From Candidatus Aenigmatarchaeota archaeon (GTDB lineage: Archaea > Aenigmatarchaeota > Aenigmatarchaeia > QMZP01), in assembly GCA_030670085.1 (NCBI GenBank), contig DAOVCJ010000006.1:1-44242 (forward strand): a DNA stretch of 44,242 nucleotides. The letters are read 5' to 3'. Shown here piece by piece: positions 1 through 8,074 of this stretch. The stretch's first letter is position 1. Each line of letters opens with the position of its first letter. Under the pieces are notes generated by a model that was not told the DNA's origin, searched no databases, and worked only from the letters and a program-made list of their open reading frames with translations. The translations under genes and the position numbers were made by a program.

Positions 1-1514
1 GTGGTTAATACGCTGTTCCACTCCAAGACTTTCGTTTCGCCTGAAGTTGTTACTGCCAAACCATTCTGGGGTGTTATTTCAAAAGAAATAGGAACATATT
101 CCCTTACCGGACCTTCATAATCCCTTTTTGGTTTAATGGTAAAAATCATTTTGTACTTTGCGGGTGGGTAGATTCTTGTTGGTCCGGTTCTCTCGACATC
201 AAAATCAACGTGTTTTTTAACAGCGAATGTATCTGTCATACTTCTTACACCGTTCCTCGTTACAGCTGTTAGCTTCATCGTATAGTTTCCTTCTGTATTG
301 ACCGTATAATAAGCGTAGTAATCAGGGAGGTTGGTCACGCCGTAAACTTCGCATTCTGGAGAAACTTCGATTGTCCCATCAGATGTTCTCAGGGTTATCT
401 TTTCGTTTTTCGGGTCTGTTATCTCCAAGGTGACATTGGCATCGCACACCATGTGACCTTGGTCGTCTAAGACTGCTATTCCAATAAACGCTTTCTCGTT
501 CTCAAGATATATGGATTTGTGGGTGTTTATGGCGAGCACACCCCAGAGGAATTCAGCCTCCTGATAGTGTGTCTCATCCCCTTCTTTAAAATTCATCCTC
601 ATCTTGTACAGTCCTGGTCTGAATGACCTTTTTTCCGAAATCTCTATTTCAAACTCTCCTTCACCCACTTTCACAACATTTGCTTTAATATCAGACAGTT
701 TTTTATCTGGGCCGTAAACGAACATACCCAAACCCTCTGGTTCCACGCTCTCGTTTGTTGTGAACCTGAGTCTTGGCTTCTCGTTCATTTTGAAGTTATC
801 CTTTTCTGGTAAAAGCTTTATCACTTTTTCTCTGAACTCCTTGAATTTTTCTGTCTTCTCCTCCATCGCTTCAATCTCAACTATCATGTAGTTTATTTCC
901 ATTATCTCCAGTATGGTCCCATTCTCCACCTCAAAAACCAGTTTATATGAGCTCTCGTTCAGGTCTGTAAGGAAACACGTGTCGACACAGATGTCGACAA
1001 AATTTAATTCGATATCTTGCGTTGTATTTACTATATCCTCAGCCCTAACAAATGGAACAAAACCAAATAATGTGGAGTTTTTATGCTTGAGTAAGGATCT
1101 GTCGAGAATTAGATACCTTTTTCCTTGGCTCTCTATGTAAACCCTTACACTCCCGTTTCCTATCATAGAACCTGAAAGCTTTATGGAGTTCAGCTCCCCC
1201 AGATTCTGTGGCTTCCAGTTATATTCCTGACTTGCGTTGACAGTCATGTTAAGGGTCTCTGTGTGATATACTAGAGTGGGCCTGAAAATAATATAACCTG
1301 TAAAGCTTGTTGCCCCAATAACCAGAAAAACCAGAAGGGCTATTATTATTACATTTCTGCTTGGAAATCTCCTTTCAGTCTCAATAGTCTCTCCCTTTGG
1401 TAGGGTCTTACCTAGATATAGACTCTTTACTCTCCCGTCAGGCATTCTGACGCTCTTGTAGTAGAAAGGACCATACCTCTTCTTCCCTCTCTTGAAGTAT
1501 CTAGCATACGCCAC
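1..1514 (-). CDS. Large membrane-anchored surface protein (C-terminus beyond window edge)
   Basis: An open frame runs on the minus strand from a GTG at 1512-1514 through the window edge with no stop: 504 codons are visible and the protein continues. Residues 1-50 are basic and hold a small motif (RYGPFYYKSVRMPDGRVKSL) of the kind seen in short domains that read Y-G-P-Y/F-Y-Y followed by a K-rich strand. A single membrane segment lies at about residues 54-77. The rest is strand-rich, has several N-x-S/T sequons and two close cysteines near residue 145, and looks like repeated Ig-like or carboxypeptidase-regulatory-like beta domains outside the cell. An upstream TTG at 1524-1526 is an alternative start. 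An AT-rich TATA-like stretch lies near 1570-1590. I do not recognise a named family. A cell-surface or cell-envelope role is inferred from topology only. Confidence 0.75.
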   Translation of the reverse strand, partial: MAYARYFKRGKKRYGPFYYKSVRMPDGRVKSLYLGKTLPKGETIETERRFPSRNVIIIALLVFLVIGATSFTGYIIFRPTLVYHTETLNMTVNASQEYNWKPQNLGELNSIKLSGSMIGNGSVRVYIESQGKRYLILDRSLLKHKNSTLFGFVPFVRAEDIVNTTQDIELNFVDICVDTCFLTDLNESSYKLVFEVENGTILEIMEINYMIVEIEAMEEKTEKFKEFREKVIKLLPEKDNFKMNEKPRLRFTTNESVEPEGLGMFVYGPDKKLSDIKANVVKVGEGEFEIEISEKRSFRPGLYKMRMNFKEGDETHYQEAEFLWGVLAINTHKSIYLENEKAFIGIAVLDDQGHMVCDANVTLEITDPKNEKITLRTSDGTIEVSPECEVYGVTNLPDYYAYYTVNTEGNYTMKLTAVTRNGVRSMTDTFAVKKHVDFDVERTGPTRIYPPAKYKMIFTIKPKRDYEGPVREYVPISFEITPQNGLAVTTSGETKVLEWNSVLT

Positions 1515-1628
1515 AGCTATCCCCAAGCCTAAAAATTTGTAGTGTAACAGAATTTGAGCCTGAAATATAGACCATATATATAATTATACGATTGGCTAAT
1601 TAAATAAAATTTCTATAGTAAATGTGGA

Positions 1629-2117
1629 TTAAACCCCGAAAAAGCCTAATATCCAAGGTCCCAGCAGGCTTCCCGCGTAAGCCGCTATCAGAAACTGGAA
1701 GAATCTCCCTATGACCGATGCCAGAAGGAATTTCTTTATGTCCATCCTGAATATCCCTCCACACCAGGTGAAAACCTTGAAGGGTATGGGACTGAAAGCC
1801 GCAATAAGGATTGCCCAGGCCCCATACTTGTCGAACCACTTCTCAACTCTTGGCACGTGCTTTTTGAACAGTCTTTCAGCCACGGGGTGTCCCAGGTAGA
1901 ATCCCAGGAAATAGCCAACCAGGGCCCCTAAAACAGAGCCAACAGTAGCGACTATCGTTACTGTGAAGGGATCCAGACCGAATCCTGTTGTGGGGGCAAT
2001 TATCACAGCAGTGGGAACCGGGAATATGAAGGATTCCAGTAGCGCAATGATAAACGTGCCTGATATACCATACTCCAGAACAAATGCCTGGACCCATAAA
2101 AGGAATGCCTGAAACAT
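1629..2117 (-). CDS. VTT-domain (DedA/YqaA-like) membrane protein
   Basis: The protein is 162 residues with four to five hydrophobic segments. It has the hallmark pattern of the VTT/SNARE-associated (DedA-like) family: a first helix pair with E-S-x-x-F-P-x-P, a central G-x-x-x-G-x-x-x-G-Y-x-x-G helix, and the re-entrant segment A-A-F-S-P-I-P-F-K followed by G-x-x-x-M-x-x-x-x-F. Family members are membrane proteins tied to lipid scrambling or undecaprenyl-phosphate recycling in bacteria; the archaeal substrate is not known. I prefer the ATG at 2117 to the upstream start at 2165, because a TATA-like box (TTATTTAAAA, near 2140-2155) sits about 30 nt before it, so the transcript would be nearly leaderless. 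A second VTT protein is encoded at 24251-24760, so this genome has at least two paralogues. Confidence 0.85.
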   Translation of the reverse strand: MFQAFLLWVQAFVLEYGISGTFIIALLESFIFPVPTAVIIAPTTGFGLDPFTVTIVATVGSVLGALVGYFLGFYLGHPVAERLFKKHVPRVEKWFDKYGAWAILIAAFSPIPFKVFTWCGGIFRMDIKKFLLASVIGRFFQFLIAAYAGSLLGPWILGFFGV

Positions 2118-2189
2118 AGAACCTGGTAAATAATTTGCAAAACATGTTTTAAATAAGTACTTCAAGTTCGTAGAATCTTAAATCCTTAA

Positions 2190-2489
2190 TCACTCAGCCG
2201 AGACCACTCTTTCTCTCCATTTATACGAATTTAACCTCTCTCTTGCCTCTTTCAGAAGATTCCATGGATCTCTACCAAGGGTTTTAAATATAAGGGCACA
2301 AGAATATATGTTTGCTATTATATCCAGTTCTGGGTCATTAAACTTATCGGTTAAGCCATACATTTTTTTGACTATGTTAAGGTATTCATCCTCCCCGAGT
2401 TTTTCTGTATCACTTTCTGCAATCTCCTCTATGTAGCTGAATTTCTCCTTCAGGGCCTTTTGCTCTTTACTCAGAACTTCTTCATTCAT
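2190..2489 (-). CDS. Hypothetical helical protein downstream of metK
   Basis: This 99-residue protein is highly charged and probably all-helical, without signal peptide or membrane segment. It starts 8 nt after the metK stop, with AAAGGT as a possible ribosome site, so the two are likely co-transcribed. The central part (L-T-D-K-F-N-D-P-E-L-D-I-I-A-N-I-Y) and the C-terminal segment (G-R-D-P-W-N-L-L-K-E-A) are the most distinctive pieces, but I cannot assign a family. Codon use matches the neighbours. Because it trails metK it could be an accessory of methionine/SAM metabolism, but this is position-based inference only. Confidence 0.65.
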   Translation of the reverse strand: MNEEVLSKEQKALKEKFSYIEEIAESDTEKLGEDEYLNIVKKMYGLTDKFNDPELDIIANIYSCALIFKTLGRDPWNLLKEARERLNSYKWRERVVSAE

Positions 2490-2497
2490 TTTTACCT

Positions 2498-3739
2498 TTA
2501 GTACGTTATGACTTCTTTTTTCTCTTCTCTTTCCTCTTTTGCTTCTTCTTTCGCGAGTTTCTCCTCAGGTTCTCCTTCCATCGCTTTTTCAGGTTCGAGA
2601 CCCGCTTCCCTTCTAAGGGTTTCTGCTAGGTCTGTCTTTTCCCAGGTGAAGTCCGGGTCTTCCCTGCCGAAGTGTCCGTAAACCGAGGTCTTTCTGTATA
2701 TCGGTCTCTGCAAATCCAGCTGCTTTATCATCTCTGCCGGTGTCAGATTGAAATGCTTCTTTACAAGCTCTACTATCTTTTCCACAGGAACCTTGTTTGT
2801 CTTGAACGTGTCTATCATCACTGACAGGGGTTCTGTCCCGCCTATCACATAGGATAACTGGATCTCGCATCTGTCTGCCAGTCCTGCAGCCACTATGTTC
2901 TTTGCGATGTATCTTGCCATGTAGGAGGCGGATTTGTCAACCTTTGTAGGATCTTTACCTGAGAAGGCTCCTCCACCATGGCCTCCAACCCCTCCATACG
3001 TATCTGCTATGATCTTTCTCCCTGTCATCCCTGCGTCTGCGATAGGACCGCCAGCAACGAACCTTCCCGTGTTGTTTATATAAAATTTCGTATCCTCATC
3101 CAGCCATTTTTCACAGACCGGTTTTATGACGTGCTCTATCATATCCTTTCTCAGATTTTCCATATCCACATCCGGGTCATGCTGTGCAGCAATAACAACG
3201 GAGTGGACTCTGCTTGGCTTTGTATTTTTATATTCCACTGTAACCTGGGATTTCCCATCAGGTCTCAGGTAAGGCAGGGTTCCATTTTTCCTGACCTCAG
3301 CAAGCCTCATGACAAGTCTGTGTGCCAGAAGGATTGGCAAAGGCATGAGTTCTGGGGTTTCATTCGTCGCGTAACCGGACATCATTCCCTGATCCCCTGC
3401 CCCTTCTCTATTCACACCCAGGGCGATATCAGGGGACTGCTCATCTACCGATGTCATGATTGCACATGATTCAAAGTGGAAACCGTACTCAGGTTTCACA
3501 TAACCAATATCCTTTATAACCTGTCTCGCGACTTTGGGTATATCCACATAACAGCTGGTTGTTATCTCCCCTGTAATGAAAACCATACCTGTTGTCGTTA
3601 GGACTTCACACGCGACCCTTGCTTTTGGATCCTTTTCTATGATTGTATCGAGAATGGCATCAGATATCTGATCAGATATCTTATCAGGATGCCCCTCTGC
3701 CACGGATTCTGAAGTAAACATATAGTTATTGGCTCTCAT
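2498..3739 (-). CDS. metK: S-adenosylmethionine synthetase, bacterial (MetK) type
   Basis: The enzyme makes S-adenosylmethionine from methionine and ATP. The N-terminus [13 protein letters not shown] (catalytic His and Mg ligand), the central G-A-G-D-Q-G-M-M-x-G-Y-A and the late G-G[13 protein letters not shown] P-loop-like signature are those of bacterial and eukaryotic MetK. Most archaea instead use a divergent archaeal MAT family, so this gene points to an old or lateral bacterial origin. The length is 413 residues; about 30 C-terminal residues form a Glu/Lys-rich tail beyond the usual end. The ATG at 3739 is supported by GGAGG 7-8 nt upstream. A short GC hairpin lies just before that ribosome site (separate entry). 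The gene diverges from the DUF429 gene at 3890. Confidence 0.97.
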   Translation of the reverse strand: MRANNYMFTSESVAEGHPDKISDQISDAILDTIIEKDPKARVACEVLTTTGMVFITGEITTSCYVDIPKVARQVIKDIGYVKPEYGFHFESCAIMTSVDEQSPDIALGVNREGAGDQGMMSGYATNETPELMPLPILLAHRLVMRLAEVRKNGTLPYLRPDGKSQVTVEYKNTKPSRVHSVVIAAQHDPDVDMENLRKDMIEHVIKPVCEKWLDEDTKFYINNTGRFVAGGPIADAGMTGRKIIADTYGGVGGHGGGAFSGKDPTKVDKSASYMARYIAKNIVAAGLADRCEIQLSYVIGGTEPLSVMIDTFKTNKVPVEKIVELVKKHFNLTPAEMIKQLDLQRPIYRKTSVYGHFGREDPDFTWEKTDLAETLRREAGLEPEKAMEGEPEEKLAKEEAKEEREEKKEVITY

Positions 3740-3756
3740 GGTAAAACCTCCTTTGG

Positions 3757-3776
3757 TCGCGGCAGGAAAACCGCGA
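3757..3776 (-). promoter_or_regulatory. GC hairpin in the metK 5' leader
   Basis: TCGCGG and CCGCGA form a 6-bp stem around an 8-nt loop, 5-6 nt upstream of the metK GGAGG ribosome site, in otherwise very AT-rich DNA. TATA-like boxes lie at about 3782-3797 and 3810-3820, and only the upstream one would place the whole hairpin in the mRNA. It could affect translation of metK. It does not match a SAM riboswitch class that I can recognise. Confidence 0.45.
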
Positions 3777-3822
3777 TTGTAAAATTTAATAAAAACTTTG
3801 GATTGAAATCTTTTATTACTAT

Positions 3823-3854
3823 CTGTCCCGAAAGGAATTTAAAATTCCTGACAG
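3823..3854. promoter_or_regulatory. Nested palindrome between divergent metK and DUF429 genes
   Basis: The segment contains GGAATTTAAAATTCC (3834-3848, near-perfect palindrome) nested inside CTGTC (3823-3827) and GACAG (3850-3854). It lies between the probable promoters of two divergent genes, close to the TATA-like TTTTATAGC of the plus-strand gene at 3890. The symmetry fits a dimeric regulator operator. No regulator is identified. Confidence 0.35.
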
Positions 3855-3889
3855 GAATATTTTTATAGCTTAAAGCCAATCCTCAATCA

Positions 3890-4363
3890 ATGAAGATAAT
3901 CGGTATTGACCTTGCAGGGAAGGACAAGAACCCGACTGGTTTCTGCATAATGATTGATAAGGAGACGAAAGTTATGCTCCTTCATTCCAATGAGGAGATT
4001 CTGAAGGCAGTGGAGGAGATTGGACCGGATGTTGTGGCGGTAGATGCTCCCTTCTCGTTCCCTGAGGATGGATATTACAGGGACAGCGACCAGAAACTCC
4101 AGGAGGAGGGATTCAAACCCTTGTCTCCTAGGTTTCCCGGGATGAGACCGCTGGTTGAAAGGGCATTGAAGCTAGTTCCGGAACTTCGGAAGAACTACAG
4201 GGTTATCGAGGTCTTTCCCCGTGCAACAGAGAAAATCCTGGGCCTTGAAGAGAAGAAGACCCATGAATATGATGCGCTTCTCTGCGCCCTTACCGGGAAA
4301 TACTACTTCCAGGGCAAGTTCAGAGCAATAGGCAAAGAAGAGATAATGGTTCCCAGTCTGTGA
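3890..4363 (+). CDS. DUF429-family RNase H-fold nuclease-like protein
   Basis: This 157-residue protein opens with I-I-G-I-D-L-A-G, the first beta strand and acidic residue of the RNase H-like fold. It continues with V-V-A-V-D-A-P-F-S-F-P (second acidic strand) and later H-E-Y-D-A-L-L-C-A-L-T, where the last Asp completes a DDE/D-like set. This order matches the DUF429 predicted nuclease family, which is widespread in archaea but has no firmly established substrate. A TATA-like box (TTTTATAGC, about 3860-3868) lies 25 nt before the ATG, so the mRNA is probably leaderless. It is transcribed away from metK and toward the isomerase gene, which has its own promoter. Confidence 0.8.
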   Translation: MKIIGIDLAGKDKNPTGFCIMIDKETKVMLLHSNEEILKAVEEIGPDVVAVDAPFSFPEDGYYRDSDQKLQEEGFKPLSPRFPGMRPLVERALKLVPELRKNYRVIEVFPRATEKILGLEEKKTHEYDALLCALTGKYYFQGKFRAIGKEEIMVPSL

Positions 4364-4409
4364 AAAAGATTTAGAAAAGGATTTATATAGACAAAGCAAA
4401 ATATGGCTT

Positions 4410-4931
4410 ATGGAAGAGAGGGTTATACTTGTAGATGAGAATGACAAGGTTATTGGGACAGAGGAAAAACTGAAAGCGCATCAGAACGGCGGGAAGCTGC
4501 ATAGGGCATTCTCCATATTCATCTTCAACAGCAAGGGAGAGATGCTTCTCCAGAAGAGGGCGAAATCGAAATACCATTTCGGCGGTCTCTGGACAAACGC
4601 GTGCTGCAGCCACCCGAATCCTGACAAACCCCTGGAAGATACTGTCCACAAAAAACTGGAGCAGGAAATGGGCTTTGACACGGATTTGAAGGAAACGTTC
4701 ACCTTTATCTACAAGGCAGAGTCTGAAAACAATCTCACAGAGCACGAACTCGATCACGTATTCATAGGAAAGTTTGACGGCGAGCCGAAAATCAATCCAG
4801 AAGAAGCAGATGAGTGGAAGTGGATAAACATAGAAGAGCTACAGAAAGATATCAAGGAAAACCCGGGAAAATACACACCATGGTTCAAAATCGCGCTAGA
4901 AAGGGTCATTTCGGAAAGAAACAACATCTAA
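4410..4931 (+). CDS. idi: Isopentenyl-diphosphate delta-isomerase, type 1
   Basis: This 173-residue Nudix-fold enzyme interconverts IPP and DMAPP, the C5 units for archaeal ether lipids. The type-1 hallmarks are present: W-T-N-A-C-C-S-H-P with the catalytic Cys, and the later T-E-H-E-L-D-H-V with the catalytic Glu. The metal-binding His residues (H-R-A-F near residue 31 and the His of C-S-H-P) are also visible. Most archaea carry the unrelated flavin-dependent type-2 enzyme; type 1 is restricted to some lineages, so this copy suggests transfer or replacement. A TATA-like TTTATATAG about 27 nt upstream indicates a leaderless mRNA. The 3' end overlaps the convergent ftsY gene by 4 bp. It cooperates with the G1P dehydrogenase and GGGP synthase encoded just downstream. 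Confidence 0.96.
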   Translation: MEERVILVDENDKVIGTEEKLKAHQNGGKLHRAFSIFIFNSKGEMLLQKRAKSKYHFGGLWTNACCSHPNPDKPLEDTVHKKLEQEMGFDTDLKETFTFIYKAESENNLTEHELDHVFIGKFDGEPKINPEEADEWKWINIEELQKDIKENPGKYTPWFKIALERVISERNNI

Positions 4932-6031
4932 GAAAGAATGTCCTTTACGAACTTCTTTGGGTCAAATCTTATGATATCCTCATATCCCTGCCCTGTTCCC
5001 ATGAAAAGTATGGGCTTCTTTATTGCATAACAAACCGAGAGAATCGACCCTCCTTTAGGGTTCACATCCGTCTTTGCCATTATAACAGCGTCAACCCCCA
5101 CTGCCTCATGGAACTGCTTTGCCTGCTCCACTGCATCGTTTCCCGTGAGTGAATCAACAACAAGAACCTTGAGGTCTGGCTTGTTTACCCTTACCACCTT
5201 CTTCAGCTCATCCATGAGGTTTTTATCTGTATGCGCTCTGCCTGCGGTGTCTGCCAGAACAACGTCATAGTTGTTAGCCTCAGCGAACCTCACAGCATCA
5301 AACACAACAGCCGCTGAATCTGACCCATACTGGTGCTTGATAACCCTCACCCCCAGTTTTCTACCATGCTCTTCTAGCTGCTCAATGCTCGCTGCCCTGA
5401 ACGTGTCTCCAGCTGCCAGAACTGGCTTGTATCCCTTCTTCAGCAGGTACTTCGCAACCTTTGCGATGGATGTGGTCTTTCCCGAGCCGTTGAATCCCAG
5501 GAAGACCAGGCAGAGGGGTTTCTTTTTCTTTATCATCTTCTCCAGTTTCACCTCGCCCTGGTTGACTATTGCGAACAAACTCTCCTCAAAAACCTGGGAA
5601 ACGAATTTTGATGCCTGTACCCTCTTTATCGGCTTATCCACCAGCCTCTCCTTAAGGTTCTTACTGAAGAAATCCAACACTTCGACAGCGACATTGTTAC
5701 TCAGGAAATCCCTCTCATTCTCAGAAAAGAAATCATCAATATCTTTTTCAGAAAGTCTCCTTGTGGTTATTCTTTCTCTTAACCTGAAGATTCTCCTCCT
5801 CTCCCTTTTCTCGGGCTCTGGTTCTTCTGGCTCCGGTTTCTCCTCTACCTTCTCGGGTTTTTTCTCTATCTTTTCTATCCTCTCTATTTTCTCTTTCTTT
5901 TTGGGCTTTTCTGGTTTCTTTGGCTTCTCTTTCGCTTCTTTTGGTCTCTCCTCTATCTTTTCCCTCTCTTCTGCCTTCCTCGTTATCTTTTTTATCGAAT
6001 CCTTGAGGCTCTTCTTCAGTAAACCGAACAT
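4928..6031 (-). CDS. ftsY: Signal recognition particle receptor FtsY
   Basis: FtsY is the SRP receptor GTPase that docks translating ribosomes at the membrane. The C-terminal NG domain is complete: G1 G-F-N-G-S-G-K-T-T-S, A-G-D-T-F-R-A-A-S-I-E-Q-L (insertion-box region), D-T-A-G-R (G3), and A-K-T-D (G4, the variant of TKLD/TKTD), ending with G-T-G-Q-G-Y-E-D. The N-terminal 80 or so residues form a low-complexity Lys/Glu/Pro linker (repeated E-K-P-K-K and E-K-I-E-K), probably the flexible membrane-facing A region. The ATG at 6031 follows GAGTGATACC, a plausible ribosome site. The gene is convergent with idi and divergent from egsA. Confidence 0.96.
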   Translation of the reverse strand: MFGLLKKSLKDSIKKITRKAEEREKIEERPKEAKEKPKKPEKPKKKEKIERIEKIEKKPEKVEEKPEPEEPEPEKRERRRIFRLRERITTRRLSEKDIDDFFSENERDFLSNNVAVEVLDFFSKNLKERLVDKPIKRVQASKFVSQVFEESLFAIVNQGEVKLEKMIKKKKPLCLVFLGFNGSGKTTSIAKVAKYLLKKGYKPVLAAGDTFRAASIEQLEEHGRKLGVRVIKHQYGSDSAAVVFDAVRFAEANNYDVVLADTAGRAHTDKNLMDELKKVVRVNKPDLKVLVVDSLTGNDAVEQAKQFHEAVGVDAVIMAKTDVNPKGGSILSVCYAIKKPILFMGTGQGYEDIIRFDPKKFVKDILS

Positions 6032-6101
6032 GGTATCACTCGCGTTAACTCTTTTTATCTTTTGTCTTCAAATATATAAACTATAAGATAAGGAATGTTA
6101 T

Positions 6102-7157
6102 ATGGACCCGCATTCTATTGAACTTCCGAGGAATATCCTGATAGGGAAAGGGATTTTGGATAAAGTCTCGAATGTCTGTGAGGAACTGAAGATTTCTGGA
6201 AAGCCCCTTGTCCTTACAGGGGAGCACACCAAAGGGGTAGCTGGGGAAAGGGTAAGGAAATCCCTCCTGGATGTTGACCCAGACACCCAGATGGAAATTG
6301 TGAAAGAGGCCTCTAAAAAGGAAGTGGAGAGGCTGGATGAGAGAATCCCCATGGATATTGATCTTATTGTCTCTGTTGGAGGGGGAAAGGTTATTGATGT
6401 TGGGAAGCTTTTGGCATACCAGGCAAAAATCCCCTTTATCTCTGTTCCTACTGCTCCATCCCACGACGGAGTGGCGTCTGAGAGGGTTTCCCTTAAGGAC
6501 GGTGAGGTTTTTCACTCCCTTAAGGCCAGGGTTCCGATTGCTATAATAGCTGATATCGAAATCCTTAGGAATGCACCATACAAACTCATCGCTTCTGGCG
6601 GAGCAGATGTGATATCCAACTGCACAGCTGTCAATGACTGGAAGCTGGCAAAAGAGAAGGGGGAATACTACTCAGAGTATGCTGCCGCTCTGTCTCTGCT
6701 CTCCTCAGAGATCGTCCTCAACTCCGCTGAGATGATAAGGAAAAAGGAGGAGAGGGGTATAAGAAACCTTGTCGAGGCCCTGATTTCTTCGAGCATAAGC
6801 ATGTCCCTTGTTCAATCCTCGAGACCCGCATCAGGGAGCGAGCACATGTTTTCCCATGCCCTGGACCAGCTGAAATTCCAGGCAGGCGTGAACAAATCCC
6901 TGCACGGGGAGCAGTGTGGCGTTGGATCCATACTTTTCGCCTACATACAGGGACAGGACTGGGAAAAAATAAGGAACGGATTAAAAACCCTTGGGGCCCC
7001 CACAACCGCAGGGGAACTGGATATTGACAAGGATATGCTTGTTGAATCAATGCTCAAGGCAAAAGACGTAAGGGAGCGGTATACAGTCCTGAATGAAAAG
7101 CCCCTAGACAAGGAGAAAGCGCTGGATATCTGCAGAGCCACGGGGGTAATAGAGTAG
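6102..7157 (+). CDS. egsA: sn-Glycerol-1-phosphate dehydrogenase
   Basis: This enzyme reduces dihydroxyacetone phosphate to sn-glycerol-1-phosphate, the stereospecific archaeal lipid backbone. The protein has 351 residues, the family norm. It begins with the typical I-E-L-P-R-N-I-L-I-G-K-G-I-L. It contains the NAD(P)-binding G-G-G-K-V-I-D-V-G-K, the P-T-A-P-S-H-D-G segment, and the zinc-binding residues in G-G-A-D-V, S-E-H-x-F-S-H and L-H-G-E-Q. A TATA-like box (AAATATATAAAC, about 6070-6081) lies about 25 nt upstream of the ATG, so the mRNA is probably leaderless. The next gene makes the enzyme that alkylates its product. Confidence 0.97.
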   Translation: MDPHSIELPRNILIGKGILDKVSNVCEELKISGKPLVLTGEHTKGVAGERVRKSLLDVDPDTQMEIVKEASKKEVERLDERIPMDIDLIVSVGGGKVIDVGKLLAYQAKIPFISVPTAPSHDGVASERVSLKDGEVFHSLKARVPIAIIADIEILRNAPYKLIASGGADVISNCTAVNDWKLAKEKGEYYSEYAAALSLLSSEIVLNSAEMIRKKEERGIRNLVEALISSSISMSLVQSSRPASGSEHMFSHALDQLKFQAGVNKSLHGEQCGVGSILFAYIQGQDWEKIRNGLKTLGAPTTAGELDIDKDMLVESMLKAKDVRERYTVLNEKPLDKEKALDICRATGVIE

Positions 7158-7236
7158 CTAATTGGTAAGTTTTATAAACTCATAACCAGAAAGTATAGAG
7201 ATATTTAAATAATTTTGCCAATTATGAAGGGATTGT

Positions 7237-8016
7237 ATGAAATTATTCAGGCTGGGGAGAAAGAAGGTAAAGCCCAGGGTCTTCCGGTACATAAAGAAGA
7301 AGAGGAAATCCAAACCTTTGCATTTCACGCTGATCGACCCGGACAAGCAGAAGCCCCAGGAGGCCGCAGCCCTCGCATTGAAAGTGAAGGAATGGGGTTC
7401 TGATGCGATAATGGTCGGTGGTTCCCATGCAGCCCAGATGGTTTTCCTGAACGATACCATAAAGGCGATAAAAGAGAAGACCGATATCCCCATAATTCTG
7501 TTCCCTTCCTCGCACTCAGGAATTTCCCCCTATGCTGATTCTGTTTTCTTTATGTCGTTGCTCAATTCCCGCTCCCCGCAATACCTTATAGAGGAGCAGG
7601 TCAAGGGTTCTGTTCTGGTAAAGGGATACGGACTTGAACCGCTGCCAATGGCCTACCTTATCGTTGAATCCGGCTCCATGACCTCAGCTGCCTGGAGCGG
7701 TGATGTCAAACCACTGCCTAGGGAAAAGCCAGAGTTCGCTGTCGCATACGTCCTTGCAGCAAAATACCTCGGGATGAAGTTCATCTACCTGGAGGCGGGC
7801 TCCGGGGCAGAGCATCCGGTTCCTAACGAGATGATAGCTGCTGCAAAGAAAAACATGGACAAGGACATGTTCCTTATTGTTGGTGGGGGGATAAGGGACG
7901 ACAAGACCGCGAGGGAGAAAGTCAAGGCCGGCGCAGACATAATTGTCACAGGAACCATAGCTGAGAAGAACTCTGACATGCTTAGAAAGATAATCAAGGC
8001 TATCAAGAAGGGTTAA
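7237..8016 (+). CDS. Geranylgeranylglyceryl phosphate synthase (GGGP synthase)
   Basis: This prenyltransferase forms the first ether bond of archaeal lipids, joining glycerol-1-phosphate and geranylgeranyl diphosphate. The (beta/alpha)8 (PcrB-like) signatures are visible: L-I-D-P-D-K near the N-terminus, V-G-G-S-H, P-I-I-L-F-P-S-S, A-Y-I-V-type Y-L-I-V-E-S-G-S, Y-L-E-A-G-S-G-A, and the phosphate-binding V-G-G-G-I-R-D with V-T-G-T-I. At 259 residues it matches the archaeal group-II type. A TATA-like ATATTTAAATA at about 7200-7211 is 27 nt upstream of the ATG. It follows egsA on the same strand, so two consecutive steps of one pathway are adjacent, each with its own promoter. Confidence 0.95.
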   Translation: MKLFRLGRKKVKPRVFRYIKKKRKSKPLHFTLIDPDKQKPQEAAALALKVKEWGSDAIMVGGSHAAQMVFLNDTIKAIKEKTDIPIILFPSSHSGISPYADSVFFMSLLNSRSPQYLIEEQVKGSVLVKGYGLEPLPMAYLIVESGSMTSAAWSGDVKPLPREKPEFAVAYVLAAKYLGMKFIYLEAGSGAEHPVPNEMIAAAKKNMDKDMFLIVGGGIRDDKTAREKVKAGADIIVTGTIAEKNSDMLRKIIKAIKKG

Positions 8017-8074
8017 TCCAGTGCTAATTCTCAGCTGATTCTGAAATTTAAGGGTCGAAGACAAAATATAATTA

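Noticed and set aside
5271-6086. A 271-codon Ser/Phe-rich frame on the plus strand
   Set aside because: It is antisense to ftsY; the Ser/Phe richness mirrors the Lys/Glu linker and no ribosome site or domain is seen.
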